Part shown: positions 1-10,592 of the stretch, piece after piece
Numbering within the stretch: position 1 is the stretch's first letter
How the letters are laid out: each line of letters starts with the position of its first letter
Assembly (NCBI GenBank): GCA_959347315.1
Contig: OY365806.1
Span: forward strand, 38,798,403 to 38,862,402
DNA from: Bimastos eiseni
Taxonomy: Eukaryota; Annelida; Clitellata; Crassiclitellata; Lumbricidae
Length of the DNA stretch: 64,000 bases
Direction: 5' to 3'
Program-made: the position numbers and the translations under genes
The notes under the pieces: generated by a model
What the model saw: only the letters and a program-made list of their open reading frames with translations
The model's database searches: none
What the model was told of the DNA's origin: nothing

Positions 1-778
1 TATTTTTCTAAGGGAGTGTAGAATTCATCGAAACCACATCTGTACTTACCGTTATTCTTATTGCTAGTGAGATCTATCACTAGAAATCCATAACGCTGCT
101 TCCAGACTCTTTTGCAAAAAGCCTTAAATTCCTGTATAGGCATGTCTGTATCAGTAACGTGGTCGTCGTAGATGTGATTAATATTTTTCTCCTCTTGAGG
201 AAACAAACAGATAAAGTTTGCACAATCTCTGATCGTCTGTCTAGGTAGTTTGAAATAATTTTGTGCTAGATAGAAACAGTCGGCGTTGCGGTGTCTTCCT
301 CGGACGTAACAAGTCTCGCATTTATTCTGCTTTTCTAACTGTAAGTCATCGAAAATAATCAAATTCTTCTTGTCACGGTTCAAGTCTCTCGGGTCTGGTA
401 CATCTTCTGCTGATTCGAAGAACTTGGAAGAAATATCAGATTTTTTAACCAAGTGTTTAGCCATTTCCTCAACGATGAATGCTGGTGAAAGATTTTGTCT
501 CATGAACTCGTCTTGACAATCGAATAACCCAAAAATGGATTCTTTAGGTAGTTTTTCTTCTTGAGAATTTTATACTCTGGTTGAAAGAGAGACCGTCCAA
601 ATATTTGTAAGTTGTCATAATCTAACCATCCAGGTCTTAGAAGTAGATTCAACAGTAGAGTCGTCTTGCCACATCCAGACTTTCCAACGATTAACCCTCT
701 TATACTTCTAGGCAAATGAGGATTATTAGATCTCTTGGATAATATGTCGTTCCACGATAAATTTTTTTTAACTTCCAT
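1..778 (-). pseudogene. Polinton-type genome-packaging ATPase, frameshifted
   Basis: The FtsK/HerA-like packaging ATPase of Polinton-type elements pumps the element genome into the capsid. The gene starts with ATG at 778. A Walker A motif GKSGCGKTT lies at residues 32-40 and a hydrophobic strand ending in Asp-Asp (Walker B) is near 350-370. The reading frame is open from 778 to about 500, then shifts by one base near 510-520. The downstream frame stays open to position 1, giving a near full-length protein of about 255 codons. The C-terminal half closely resembles the second ATPase relic at 48325-48944, including an aromatic-rich segment after Walker B and a YRCGFD motif near the C-terminus. 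A single indel therefore inactivates an otherwise complete gene. The assignment is secure; whether the indel is real or a sequencing error cannot be judged here. Confidence 0.85.
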
Positions 779-804
779 TCTAAATATATCTAATTGTATT
801 TAAA
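779..804. promoter_or_regulatory. 26-bp divergent spacer between ATPase and PLA2 genes
   Basis: Only 26 bp separate the start codons of two divergent genes. The spacer is almost pure A/T and contains TATATCTA. A bidirectional, virus-style late promoter is plausible, but that is inference from position and composition only. Confidence 0.4.
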
Positions 805-1320
805 ATGTATTGCGTAAAGTGTAAAACTCATACTGAAACAAAAAATATTCAATATGTTGTAACGAAGAATGGAAGGTCAAAGCTTAGAGGCACGTGTGAT
901 GTATGCGGAAAAACAAAGACGCAGTTCGTGAATGCAGCACAAGGTGGCGATCTAGTTGGATCTCTGAATTCGGTTACTAGCGGTATTAAGTTACCATGGG
1001 CTAAATTTCCAGGTGAGATGCATTTACCAGGACATCAGTTAACGGGTCCTGGAACTAGACTGGATTTGAGATTGAATCCTGATGGAACTCCTAAAGATTG
1101 GTCTAAACCCATTGATAGAGTCGATAACGCTGCATATTATCATGATTTAGCTTACAACCAGCACGCGGATACGGCTTCTAGGAATATCGCCGACAGAGCA
1201 ATGATTAATGAATTGAATAATATACCTAATCCTAGCTTACGGGAGAGAATAGACATGGCTATAGTCAAACCTATATTATCTACTAAAGCCAGTCTCGGGT
1301 TGGGTTTAAAAAAAGCTTAA
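805..1320 (+). CDS. Zinc-ribbon plus parvovirus-type phospholipase A2-like protein
   Basis: This is an intact 171-aa ORF with an ATG start. Residues 1-45 form a small zinc ribbon with two CxxC knuckles (C3xxC6 and a later CDVC). The middle carries the signature of the phospholipase A2 domain found in parvovirus VP1 N-termini and in several Polinton/adintovirus proteins: a GPGTRLD calcium-loop-like segment, then a helix with VDNAAYYHDLAY containing the catalytic His-Asp pair. The C-terminus is Gly/Leu/Lys-rich. In parvoviruses this enzyme breaches endosomal membrane during entry; a similar particle-associated role here is inference. It sits 26 bp from the divergent ATPase and is followed after about 45 bp by the integrase. 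No damage is visible, unlike both neighbours. Confidence 0.8.
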   Translation: MYCVKCKTHTETKNIQYVVTKNGRSKLRGTCDVCGKTKTQFVNAAQGGDLVGSLNSVTSGIKLPWAKFPGEMHLPGHQLTGPGTRLDLRLNPDGTPKDWSKPIDRVDNAAYYHDLAYNQHADTASRNIADRAMINELNNIPNPSLRERIDMAIVKPILSTKASLGLGLKKA

Positions 1321-1337
1321 AATTACAACCCCATCTG

Positions 1338-2249
1338 AAATGGACCAATCGATAAGCGAATGGATTGCATAAACCAGTAGTAAGGCATTTTAGAAAGAGA
1401 AAGGTTTACGTTGGTGGAATAGATGAGATTTGGGCTGCTGATCTGGTCGATATGCAGGCTTTCGCTAAAGATAACGATGGTGTGAAATACCTGTTAACCG
1501 TGATAGATGTGTTTTCAAAATATGGTTGGATAGTGCCATTAAATGATAAGAGTGGAAAATCTACCGCTAATGGCTACGTGAAGATACTCGAGAGCGGTAG
1601 AAGCCCTATTAAAGTATGGGTAGATAAAGGTAAAGAATTTTATAATAAGGACGTAAAGAATTTGGTTGAGTTGTACTCTACTGAGAATGAAGAAAAATCT
1701 TGCGTCGCCGAGCCCTGGAACAGAACGATGCGAGAGAAAATGTTTAAGTACTTTACAGCTAATTCAACTAGAAGATATATCGATGTGTTGGATGATATGG
1801 TTAGTAATTATAATGAGACTAGGCATTCTTCCATTAAAATGACGCCCTCTGATGCTAGTTTGAAAATAAATGAAAAGACTATATTTATGAATTTATACGG
1901 CGAAGAAGTCTTAGAGCCTGTTGTGCCTAGGTTTTCAATCGGTGATAAAGTTAGAATAACTAAGAAATAGAATATATTTGAAAAGAGATACACGCCTAGA
2001 TGGACGAAAGAGATTTTTACTATTACTCAAATTCAATACACAGATCCACAAACTTATAAGATTAATGATTATGATGGAGAGGAAATACAGGGTTCATTTT
2101 ATGAACAGGAGCTACAAAAAAGTACTCAAGAGATATTTAGAATAAAAAAGATTATCAGGAAACGTGGGAAGAAATCGCTGGTAAAATGGCTCGGTTACCC
2201 TGAATCACATAATTCGTGGGTAGATAAAAAAGACTTGATGATCATGTGA
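1338..2249 (+). pseudogene. Polinton retroviral-type integrase with chromodomain, one premature stop
   Basis: The rve-fold integrase inserts the element into the host genome. The open part from 1365 shows the DDE core: Asp in WAADLVDM, Asp in WVDKGKEF and Glu in VAEPWNRTMREK. A TAG at 1968-1970 stops the frame after an SH3-like segment (IGDKVRITKK). The same frame then continues open to a stop at 2247-2249 and encodes a C-terminal chromodomain (VKWLGYPESHNSWVDKKDL). Polinton integrases normally carry such a chromodomain, so the stop splits one protein. The N-terminal HHCC-type region is also missing: an in-frame stop lies at 1353 and only a short remnant precedes 1365. The gene is recognised with high confidence and is non-functional as written. 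Confidence 0.88.
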
Positions 2250-2520
2250 TAATGAGTTATATCGAAACTTTAGAAATTCCTACCAGACTTGCGTCGTAGT
2301 TCCTTCTACGACCTACGTTGTTCCATCTCGAGACGATGAGTCTACCTGCGTTGGCGTCAAACAAGCGTTCTCATTATTTCGATAACTCGTGACGTCAGCT
2401 TCAGTCAGAGGTATTTAACGTGACGGAAGTGACCGTGAATCCTGTCACAAATAAGGACGAAGCGTGACAGGGTCTCTTTTCTAAACGTATGAGAACGAGG
2501 CGTGACAGATTTCTGTGAAG
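2250..2520 (+). promoter_or_regulatory. Upstream region of zipper gene with perfect CRE palindrome
   Basis: A perfect 8-bp cAMP-response-element palindrome TGACGTCA lies at 2390-2397, followed by a weak TATA-like stretch (GTATTTAA) at 2410-2417 and several GTGAC half-sites up to 2510. The block 2262-2285 (ATCGAAACT, then TTTAGAAATTCC) resembles 52917-52940 in element E2, which occupies the equivalent spot next to the other zipper gene. CRE sites are bound by bZIP dimers, and the next gene encodes a bZIP-like protein, so autoregulation is an obvious hypothesis. Confidence 0.45.
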
Positions 2521-2835
2521 ATGGGTGATGAGCTTCAAAATTTCATACAGAGCCTGACGAACGAAAGACCCACGAATATTGGGAGAAAAGAACACGAATT
2601 AGTGAAGATTCGCGAGAAGATTCGAAAGATGAAAGCGAAAGATCGGAAACAAAAACAGCGAATGAGAGAATTGATGGCTTGCCTTCGCGAAACGGTTGAC
2701 GAACTGGCTTTTCTCAAGAACGAAGCTGCACGGGTTCGAACAGAGCTGTCAACCCTTGTCGATGTTCTCGATAACGCCTATCGATTAGAATTAGAGTTCA
2801 CGTGGGTTAGAGACGCTCGAAGAGGTAACGAATAA
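2521..2835 (+). CDS. Small basic-region/leucine-zipper-like protein of element E1
   Basis: This is an intact 104-aa ORF; ATG at 2521 is preferred over an in-frame GTG six bases upstream. Residues 22-49 are strongly basic (Lys/Arg-rich KIRKMKAKDRKQKQRMR). They run directly into a heptad series with Met48, Leu55, Leu62, Ala69, Leu76 and Leu83 at one face, and Leu51, Leu65, Val72 and Leu79 at the next. Basic helix followed by zipper is the layout of bZIP transcription factors. The invariant bZIP Asn is not found at the expected register, so DNA binding is not proven. An upstream CRE and a counterpart at the matching place in E2 support a real element gene. A plain coiled-coil structural protein is the alternative. 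Confidence 0.6.
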   Translation: MGDELQNFIQSLTNERPTNIGRKEHELVKIREKIRKMKAKDRKQKQRMRELMACLRETVDELAFLKNEAARVRTELSTLVDVLDNAYRLELEFTWVRDARRGNE

Positions 2836-2997
2836 GCTGATTATGACATAAGTGCTCTTATTATAAGGAACCTACTCACTATATCACTTAGACTAACACT
2901 AAAAGCGGAAAAATGATCCAACACAGTGGAAATCACTTATTCGTACCCATCGCCGTCAAATGGATGACGGCAACAATGAATACTTGCAGAGAAATAT

Positions 2998-3113
2998 GAA
3001 ATAGCCATAGACAGACATAGACAGACATAGACAGACATAGACAGATAGATAGACATAGACAGACATAGACAGACATAGACAGACATAGACAGACATAGAC
3101 AGACATAGACAGA
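2998..3113. repeat. Minisatellite of AGACATAGAC units
   Basis: About eleven near-perfect copies of a 10-bp unit (AGACATAGAC) lie in tandem, with one interruption (AGATAGATAGAC). Predicted reading frames across it are repeat artefacts. Confidence 0.9.
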
Positions 3114-4261
3114 TGAACTGATAATACTCTTTTTGCTTGGGGCTAATATAGCGTCTTCGTTGCATGGATAAATGTATCGATTGTCTGACTTTTGCAACGC
3201 TAGATCGTTAGTTTATATGTTACCAGCTTGCTTGAAGGCGAAACATCCACATGTGGCTAGGTTTTTTTGACTGTTTATAAGTTAGGTTAATATTATAACC
3301 TAAGTACGAAGCTACTATAACCAAATTATTGGTTGATTTGATGTGATTATAAGTGTATATAGATTAAATGCACTAGGTAGCAACGAATATAACTACTAGT
3401 TTTCATTTTTCATAAGCATCATGTATTTCCAAATTGTCATTAACAATTAGTTTACCAATAGATCTAGTTAAATTATCTTCCCTAAATTACCGGACACCGC
3501 CATGTCCGGTAACGTCTGAAATTTCTGACCGAACAGTTTGCCTAAATACCGGACTGTCCGGTTCAATATGGCACACCTGGCAACCTTACGTCTTCGTATA
3601 TTGTCGTTGAGGAGCATTCCTTGATCATGTTCTTTAATTAAGAAGACGTCATCATGTATGAACTTGCATGTAGGTGGATTCCAAACATTTATGTGGCACC
3701 TGCTGAGAGTTTCCCTTGTACGGAGGAAATATTTATGCACAGTCAGTATCACGCAAGGTGGCGACCTGGCAAGTGTCGTCTATTCGTGCTGTGTCGAGCG
3801 CGGTACGTGCATGGATCGGTGACCATATTATACGTACACCTGGGATATGGCGTTCATACCTGAGCATCGGGGTTCCAATCAGCTCTATACGAGGTCGGCT
3901 AATGATCACCAAAGCTATTCGATAGTATCACAAAGAAATCGTATCGTTTACATTTAGACTGACGCGATCGTTTTTCTTTCAGCCTCAGTCGATTCATACA
4001 TTTACATCCCATCACCTTTATTGACTTTTGGTGCGAGAGATAAAGAAATAGATGCAAATAGAAAGAAAAGGAAAGAAGAAAGACTGCGGGAAAACGGAAA
4101 GCCTTCCATCTAGTAATACTTACCCTGCCATGCGAAATAATATCTACATACATACAAAATTATATAAATGCATAAGTCATTGTTTCAATTCTGTTTATAT
4201 AATGCAGTTTCTCAATGCTTGTGGATATATAAATCTCTCTGCTTCTCTTATTCTTGTCATA
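3114..4261. other. Non-coding stretch with two short palindromes
   Basis: No convincing gene is visible. TACCGGACA...TGTCCGGTA (3488-3511) and ACCGGACTGTCCGGT (3547-3561) are close palindromes that might be transposon ends, but no partner end was recognised. ORFs here are short and lack recognisable motifs. Confidence 0.4.
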
Positions 4262-4915
<654 letters not shown>

Positions 4916-5199
4916 GCAATATATCTATCCTTTTCTCTGAATCTCTACATCGCACTCGTTGATTGTAATCGCACGCATGCTGAGCTAGTAGGCCTATAAT
5001 TATTTCTAAAACGCCTTTCAAGACTTAGTTATATGTCACCAGCTTTTCGTGATCGCTGGGTCAAATCAGTAGGATTTATAAACTGTAACTAAAAATAAAT
5101 TTAAAGAATATAACTATAACGAAAATAACGCAAAAAATTCATCGTGATTTTCGCTACAAAAAATGAAAATAAAAGTGCAGTATCGACAAACATGAGAAC

Positions 5200-5370
5200 G
5201 CTATGATTCTATTCTACTTATTTACGGATTTATAAAGCGCCTCTCACAGTACAATCTAATTATAGGCGCTCCCAGTGCGAAAAACCCCTAGGGAAAAGAA
5301 GTCTTAAGAGAACGAGCGCAAACAGTTGTGCTACTAGATTGCAGCGCGAGTCACAGCAGATGCTACAACT
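5200..5370. repeat. Dispersed repeat, copy 1 (TTTACGGATTTATAAAGCGCC family)
   Basis: About 150 bp beginning CTATTCTA and containing TTTACGGATTTATAAAGC and CTCTCACAGTACAA matches 26745-26905 in the same orientation with moderate divergence. It is probably a SINE or LINE 3' tail; the class is not determined. Confidence 0.7.
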
Positions 5371-5537
5371 TTAACAGTCTATCTTTGCATAAAACTTCGG
5401 CTGCCTTAATGGATTGGTAGTGTCCATCTGTCTGAATATCTTTTAATATATGTCTATGCTTCATTCTGTTTGTGTGAAGACTTCGCTGCGTATATGCACA
5501 ATTATTCTGCCATCGTTATTGTCTCCTTCTGTTTTAG

Positions 5538-6119
5538 CGAACACTGACGTCGCCCTGTCGAAGGCATCATACACGACATGACGTCACGATTCCTTCTGAC
5601 GCTGATTCTCGTTACCAGCTGCCGTTGCTCCTACGTCACATCGATGCCTGATGACGTCGGTTTTCCGCTCGTCGATTCGCTGCAGACGATAGATTCGGCG
5701 GTCGAATCGAGTACGGCCGACATTCAAACGCCCAGTCCTCCCTTGGACCCAGCTGGATTCGACTATGTCTTCTTCATGACCGACCTGACGGACGTACGCC
5801 GGACGTGGATTGAGGACGGGGCCTTTCTGCCGACGACTATGATCTACGGACTGACCTTCGTCGTTGGTATCGCAGGAAATGTCCTCGTCATCTTTGCGCT
5901 GTTGCTGGACAAAAAATGGCGCAGCGTAACGTCATCGTTCCTCGTCAGTCTGGCAATGGCTGACGTCGTCTTCCTCGTCGTCTGTGTTCCCTACGAGATG
6001 ATCATCCGTCTGTCGAGCGTTTGGTCTGGTGGAATGGTCCTCTGCAAGGTCGCTGGATTCGTCGAAATGCTCACCGCCTCCGCCTCTGTTCTCAATCTTA
6101 CGGCAGTGAGCATCGAAAG
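5538..6119 (+). CDS. Class A peptide-type GPCR, exon 1 (signal peptide to TM3)
   Basis: This is the first coding exon of a rhodopsin-like receptor of 504 aa encoded by six exons (5578-6119, 10593-10716, 27284-27504, 28730-28922, 29822-29947, 34969-35277). A polypyrimidine tract plus TAG at 5521-5537 looks like an acceptor, so a 5' UTR intron probably precedes; ATG is at 5578. Residues 1-17 resemble a signal peptide, and an acidic 65-residue ectodomain follows. TM1 (about 86-110) contains GN(101)xxV, TM2 contains LAMAD(129), and Cys156 at the top of TM3 should pair with ECL2. The exon ends inside the E/DRY motif (Glu180-Arg181-Tyr182) in phase 2. The donor reads AAAG|TTAAGT, where AAAG|GTAAGT would be expected, so the +1 G is replaced by T. 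The ligand is unknown; neuropeptide-type is inferred from the motifs. Confidence 0.9.
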
Positions 6120-6123
6120 TTAA

Positions 6124-6516
6124 GTACCTTACTATGATTCTCATTCAACTTCAGTAATAGCTCACGCTGATTTTCTTCATTTGCCTCACCTTGACTTTCC
6201 ACACCTCACATCACCTTTCGTTATTATGTATATTGATTTATTCACATTTATCTTTGCCTATCTCACTCTATTTCACTCCATCTTATATTAACTTATTACG
6301 CTTTACTTTGTCTTATCACATCACAATCACCTTTCTCGCATCTGCTTCATTCGTTCATTACGAACATTTATGTAGCGCCCCTGATGTTATAAGTCAGTTC
6401 CCGGTCCAACCCCAGCTGAAAGGAACCGCCTAATAGCTACTGTAAAACGAATGTGAATAAACTCTAGACAAAAGTGGTAATGATGATGGGTGACCATTCC
6501 ATGCCATGGTGCCAAC
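6124..6516. other. Start of GPCR intron 1, no gene seen
   Basis: AT-rich intronic sequence with T/C-rich low complexity at 6180-6350. A fragment with AGCGCC...CCCAGCTGAAAGG at 6373-6430 looks repeat-derived. No coding signal was found. Confidence 0.5.
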
Positions 6517-8066
6517 GGCACCCCGTTATTTGAGCCCAAGACAAAAGCGCGCCGTCAAAAGCGCGCCGTCAAAAGCGCACAGCAAAATATGCCCGTCAAA
6601 TGCGCGTCGTCCCGTATAGAATAATCTACTAGCTGAAGTACTAGGCTTTGCCAGAGTCGAAATAATGTAAGGTAGGCCTAGTGCTTAAAATTCTGAAATG
6701 TGTCAAACATTGCTTCCCCATGCTGGTTGAACGACATTTTTAGCGAAAGAGGCTGCTTACTCACAACGAAGTGGCTGTTACTCGGCCACTTCGCTGTTAC
6801 TCAGCTACTTACTCACCGCCTGTGGCGGATAGCCTGCGCGGGCGTCATTTATACCCCTATCTGGTCCCAACAGGGCGCGATGGAAGTTATGGATAAAAGA
6901 TTACAGGCACTGCGAAAACTATTTCTCGGAGAAAAATGCGTCTAGAGTTGGCTCTTACAATAATGAAAATTTCACATGGTCATCGGTTGCTCGTAGATAA
7001 TCTTGAAGGACTGCGTTTAAGTTTAACGTATTTCTGACTTACTTGAATTCATAAGCTTCGCTATCAACTCGTCCACTCCGTAATTATTGATTAAAAATAA
7101 TAATTATTCGTTTTAACCGAGAACGAAATTTCTTGTAAACAATGGGTCTTAACATTGACCTTACTATAGGACGTCCTAAACTACCGACGAACATGATAGG
7201 TCCGAGTTTAGCTCTGCATGCTGACGTCGTTGTGACCTTAATTGTTTAGTTTTAATCATGTGCTGATTGGCTAGACGAAAGACAGAGGTTGAAAACGACG
7301 GGAAAGGTGAAGGTCGGTATTCCTACTACTTAGGATGAAAACACGCCAAATTTTGGGTCTGATTTCGACATAGTTTGATTTTAAAAATGTGGAATGGTTA
7401 AGATTTGGGATCGCCAACCCCTATGTGTTTTCCATGGGAGGAAAGAAGCATTCGTTTATTATTTGGGAGCAACCAGTCGAGTTGATGAAAAGATATTTTA
7501 CAACAAGGTTAGAAACACACTTTTCTATTTTTATAAAGTAGATATTTACATTCTATAAGATTGTAGTATTGATATATTTTCCACTTCGAATAATTACATT
7601 TACGGATTCAACGACTAACCTATATAAATAAATATTTTTAAAAAATGCATTCAGGATCTTGAGCTCCCTCTTTCGGGTGATCAGACTTGAAACTCACGTG
7701 TTAGGTGTAAAATAATAATAACGTGTAAGCCTACTTAGTTAGATGTGTTTTCGCGTCTGTTTTTGAATGAGCTCATATCGAAGCGTGTTGAGTCAAAATG
7801 ATTATTTATTGTAGTCTTAAAAGTAAGCTAACTTAGGCCTACTGTTGGAATATCTTCGAGGAATCGTTTATAATGTTGAACTTTAACATTTATAAGTAAA
7901 GTAATAATTAAAAAAATTTAATTAAGTAATGTGTTTCATTGCCGTTTTGATTAAACATTTTCGTTTTCATATGTATAAGTCTTTCTCTCGTGATTCTGTT
8001 GAGTAAATGCGCGCTTATGACGGCGCGCTTTTCGTCTTATGCGCTAACTACGGGATACCAACAGCA
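6517..8066. mobile_element. Non-autonomous DNA transposon with about 50-bp terminal inverted repeats
   Basis: The left end (about 6524-6585) contains CCCGTTATTTGAGC...AAAGCGCGCCGTCA, with the AAAAGCGCGCCGTC unit doubled. The right end (about 8004-8056) carries the reverse complement, TGACGGCGCGCTTTTCGTC...CTACGGGA. The inverted match extends over roughly 50 bp with scattered mismatches. The interior of about 1.4 kb is AT-rich and has no transposase ORF. The superfamily is unknown, and target-site duplications could not be assigned. Confidence 0.55.
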
Positions 8067-8089
8067 GAGAAAGCGCGGGAGCGAATAGT

Positions 8090-8385
8090 TCACTCTCTTT
8101 GGAAGAGCGGAGAGCACAACGTCCCTGCACGCCCATGACAGATCAACAGAGCTCTTGCAGATTTGCAGAAACGGCACCTAATAGGCACCACCACACCAAG
8201 GTTGTACACAATCTTCTGTGAATCAGGAAGCCAATGCAGGACACTCCGCATATCATTGGCGACATGACCGAACTTTGGCATGCGGTCAATGAGGCGCCCG
8301 GCCGTGCGCAGGATCCAATCCAAGCATTCCAACCGCTCAACCAGCCCGAAGACCAGCAATATGTAGTCAGTACGAGTGACAAGGA
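8090..8385 (-). pseudogene. LINE (L2/Rex-like) reverse-transcriptase C-terminal fragment
   Basis: The minus-strand frame contains a segment like the post-polymerase domain of non-LTR retrotransposons: TDYILLV-like start, then ERLECLDWILRTAGRL, DMRSVLHWLPDSQKIVYNL and a Cys/His-rich tail. The motif of Leu-xx-Leu-His-Trp-Leu-Pro is typical of this region. Only the last ~95 codons survive, with a frameshift between two overlapping frames. It sits in GPCR intron 1, opposite to the gene. Confidence 0.65.
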
Positions 8386-9530
8386 AGGAATGGATCAGTA
8401 ATGGTAGCGCTATTGGTTAGAGAGTGGGATACAACTCTGAGCTGGCACAACTAATAATAATACAGGGCTGGTGAATGTGCGTTGCAAATGTGAGTTCCTG
8501 GTGTAATATGACGTCAAAAAAGATCGTGGTAGAAAGTATATTGCGGGAATTCAATGGTAAGGTCAGTAAAATTGATCTTTGCAGGCTGTTGGTGCATGCC
8601 AGCTATATGAATAATAGTATGGGAAAGGTTGAGCCTCAAGCGGTTCGACGACACCCAAGCCCCTAGAACATCCTGCGCCTAGATCACGATCCGGACTGTG
8701 GGAGCGGCATCGGATGCCAGGCAATGCATGTATGTCTATGCTGGGTATCGCCAGCATAAGAATGGCCTAGGGCAGTTTGCTGCAAGAAGGAGGCTTAGGT
8801 CGGTCGTGTAAACGATATATGGAAAGGACCAAGGACCAATCCCTGGGGCAACCAAAAGGGGCATGGAAAGTAAGCTGATCTCTCTCTCTCTCTCTGTCTC
8901 TCTCTCTCTTTCTCTCTGACGCATGTTTTGTGTGCCACAGATAAAATTCAGAGATTTATATATCATTTTTATATCATTAATTTACCGTATTCCACTAACT
9001 GGCGACACTCGGCAATGGTTGAGGCCTCGAGGGCATTGGGAACAACATCAACGATCACAGAAAGTAAATCGATTGGCTGGCTATTCTCTTGTAAAAAGAA
9101 ACATATGACGGAGACGCCCGAACAATCGATTGACATTGCAAAGGACTAATCAGAGAACGTGAGTCGCTTGTATGAGAAATGTGACAGCATCAGAATTCAA
9201 AGCTGGCGACTGTCAATACGACAAACAGGCAAAAATAACTGGCAACGTGTGAACAAAGAATCTTACTCATTAGCTTACTGTGTCCTCGATGCGTGCGATA
9301 TGCTGCCCCACCTAACCATGGATCCAAAAGACAAAGACGACGAGTGGAACAGTGAGACTCATTTGCAATCGGAGAAATGCAAAACTCAAGAGCGTGCTTT
9401 TGTTAGGTCTGGGTTAACGAGACACTAATCTATAGGTCCTCGTTAACTAGTTATTGGTCTATCTGTTAGTTATCCGTGGAGAGTGAGGTAAAAATTACCC
9501 AGTGTGACTTGGCGTGTCCAGAAGTTGGTA
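8386..9530. other. GPCR intron 1, unassigned sequence
   Basis: No gene is recognised. A tRNA-like box A (about 8404-8430, GGTAGCGCTATTGGTTAGAG) could mark a SINE head, but no clear box B follows. A short TC array lies at 8879-8918. Confidence 0.35.
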
Positions 9531-9544
9531 AAAAGGAAAGGAAG

Positions 9545-9625
9545 GTGGCAACTAACTTCGCCAATCGTAATCGTAATCTCAACATTTCTGCAGCGCCCAC
9601 AAAGCGAAGTCGCGGGGACCAGCTT
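9545..9625. repeat. Dispersed repeat, partner of 46520-46600
   Basis: AATCGTAATCGTAATCTC followed by CAGCGCCC..AAGCG and CCAGC.TATTCA recurs at 46527-46598 in the same orientation with about 15-20% divergence. It is probably a fragment of one transposon family. Confidence 0.6.
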
Positions 9626-9719
9626 ATTCATAGGCGCAAGTCACCCGAGGAAGAGGTTTTAGGGGTCAGACGATTATTTCTCCTTATTAAAAAAATCTAT
9701 TTTAACTGTTGTTAGGTAG

Positions 9720-10592
9720 GTCGAGGCTTGACTGATTTTTAACCGTTGTATACTCGTTATTTCATCTGAAGTTTTCATAATCTTATCGTCCTGTGCAAAT
9801 AATCACCCATTATGCAATGAAAGATAAATTTGGCCGCAAGCCAACAAACCCCGATGAAGTCAATGCACACCAACGAATTCCATTCTATCGGCAAATGAAG
9901 GGGCAGACACAAAGGCAGACAATGAGACTGACAGAGTGAGAGGCAGTTTGTGAGGCATGAGGTGCAGGTAGAAAGCCAGAGACCACGACAGAATTATTAA
10001 GCCTAGGAAAAGTCGAGTGAAAAAATAGACAGAGACTCAGACAGACACAACAATGAAAGATAACAAAAGTAAGATGGAAGGTGGGCTTCAGACAGATACA
10101 GAGGTAAATAAAGATAAACAGTAGAGCGACAAATACAGAGATTGCCAGACAGAATCAAGCCAAGACGCTCAAAGCAGCCCACTCTGAGGTCGACAGGTGC
10201 ACCGTGTATCGAACTGGCCACTGGCAATTGCCAGTATCGGTCTATCCACCTATGCACACGACTTGGCATTGTTATCTAATATCTACGTACCGTTATTATC
10301 ACCTGGAGATGTCTTCGATTCCTTTGCGGTGACTGCGCCCAATCAGGTAAGGCGAATCCGATATCGTAGAACTTGACAGCAACCTAACAGGTAAGTAAGC
10401 GTGGGTTACATTCGGCGCCAGAATAACATGTTTTCATTTCCCCAGTTCCAGCTTAGACTCAGTCCACAGATGTCGCTAGAAAATCGACACCAAATGACTC
10501 CGTATCACGTCATCTTATGCAGTGTCTAAGGTAGGCACCTACGATCTGAGCATGACCTTGGGTGATCTGACATTTTATCATGAACTGTACAG
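9720..10592. other. GPCR intron 1, distal part
   Basis: Nothing is recognised apart from an A/G-rich low-complexity tract (9900-10150). The intron ends with the acceptor ATGAACTGTACAG at 10592. Confidence 0.5.

Larger units (their letters stand above)
1..2900. mobile_element. Polinton/adintovirus-like element E1, partial right end
   Basis: Four adjacent genes define this block: packaging ATPase (minus), zinc-ribbon/PLA2-like protein (plus), retroviral-type integrase with chromodomain (plus) and a basic-zipper protein (plus). This gene set is characteristic of Maverick/Polinton elements and the related adintoviruses, which are virus-like linear dsDNA elements of animal genomes. The element leaves the window on the left, inside or just past the ATPase C-terminus. 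Its outer right boundary is uncertain; the last element-like gene ends at 2835 and a host-like minisatellite starts near 2998. No terminal inverted repeat could be proved because only one end is visible. ATPase and integrase each carry one disabling change, whereas the other two ORFs are intact. This suggests a fairly young but dead copy. Confidence 0.8.

Noticed and set aside
8404..8470. Possible tRNA gene (GGTTAGAG box A)
   Set aside because: No box B, no cloverleaf could be folded by eye; at best a SINE relic.
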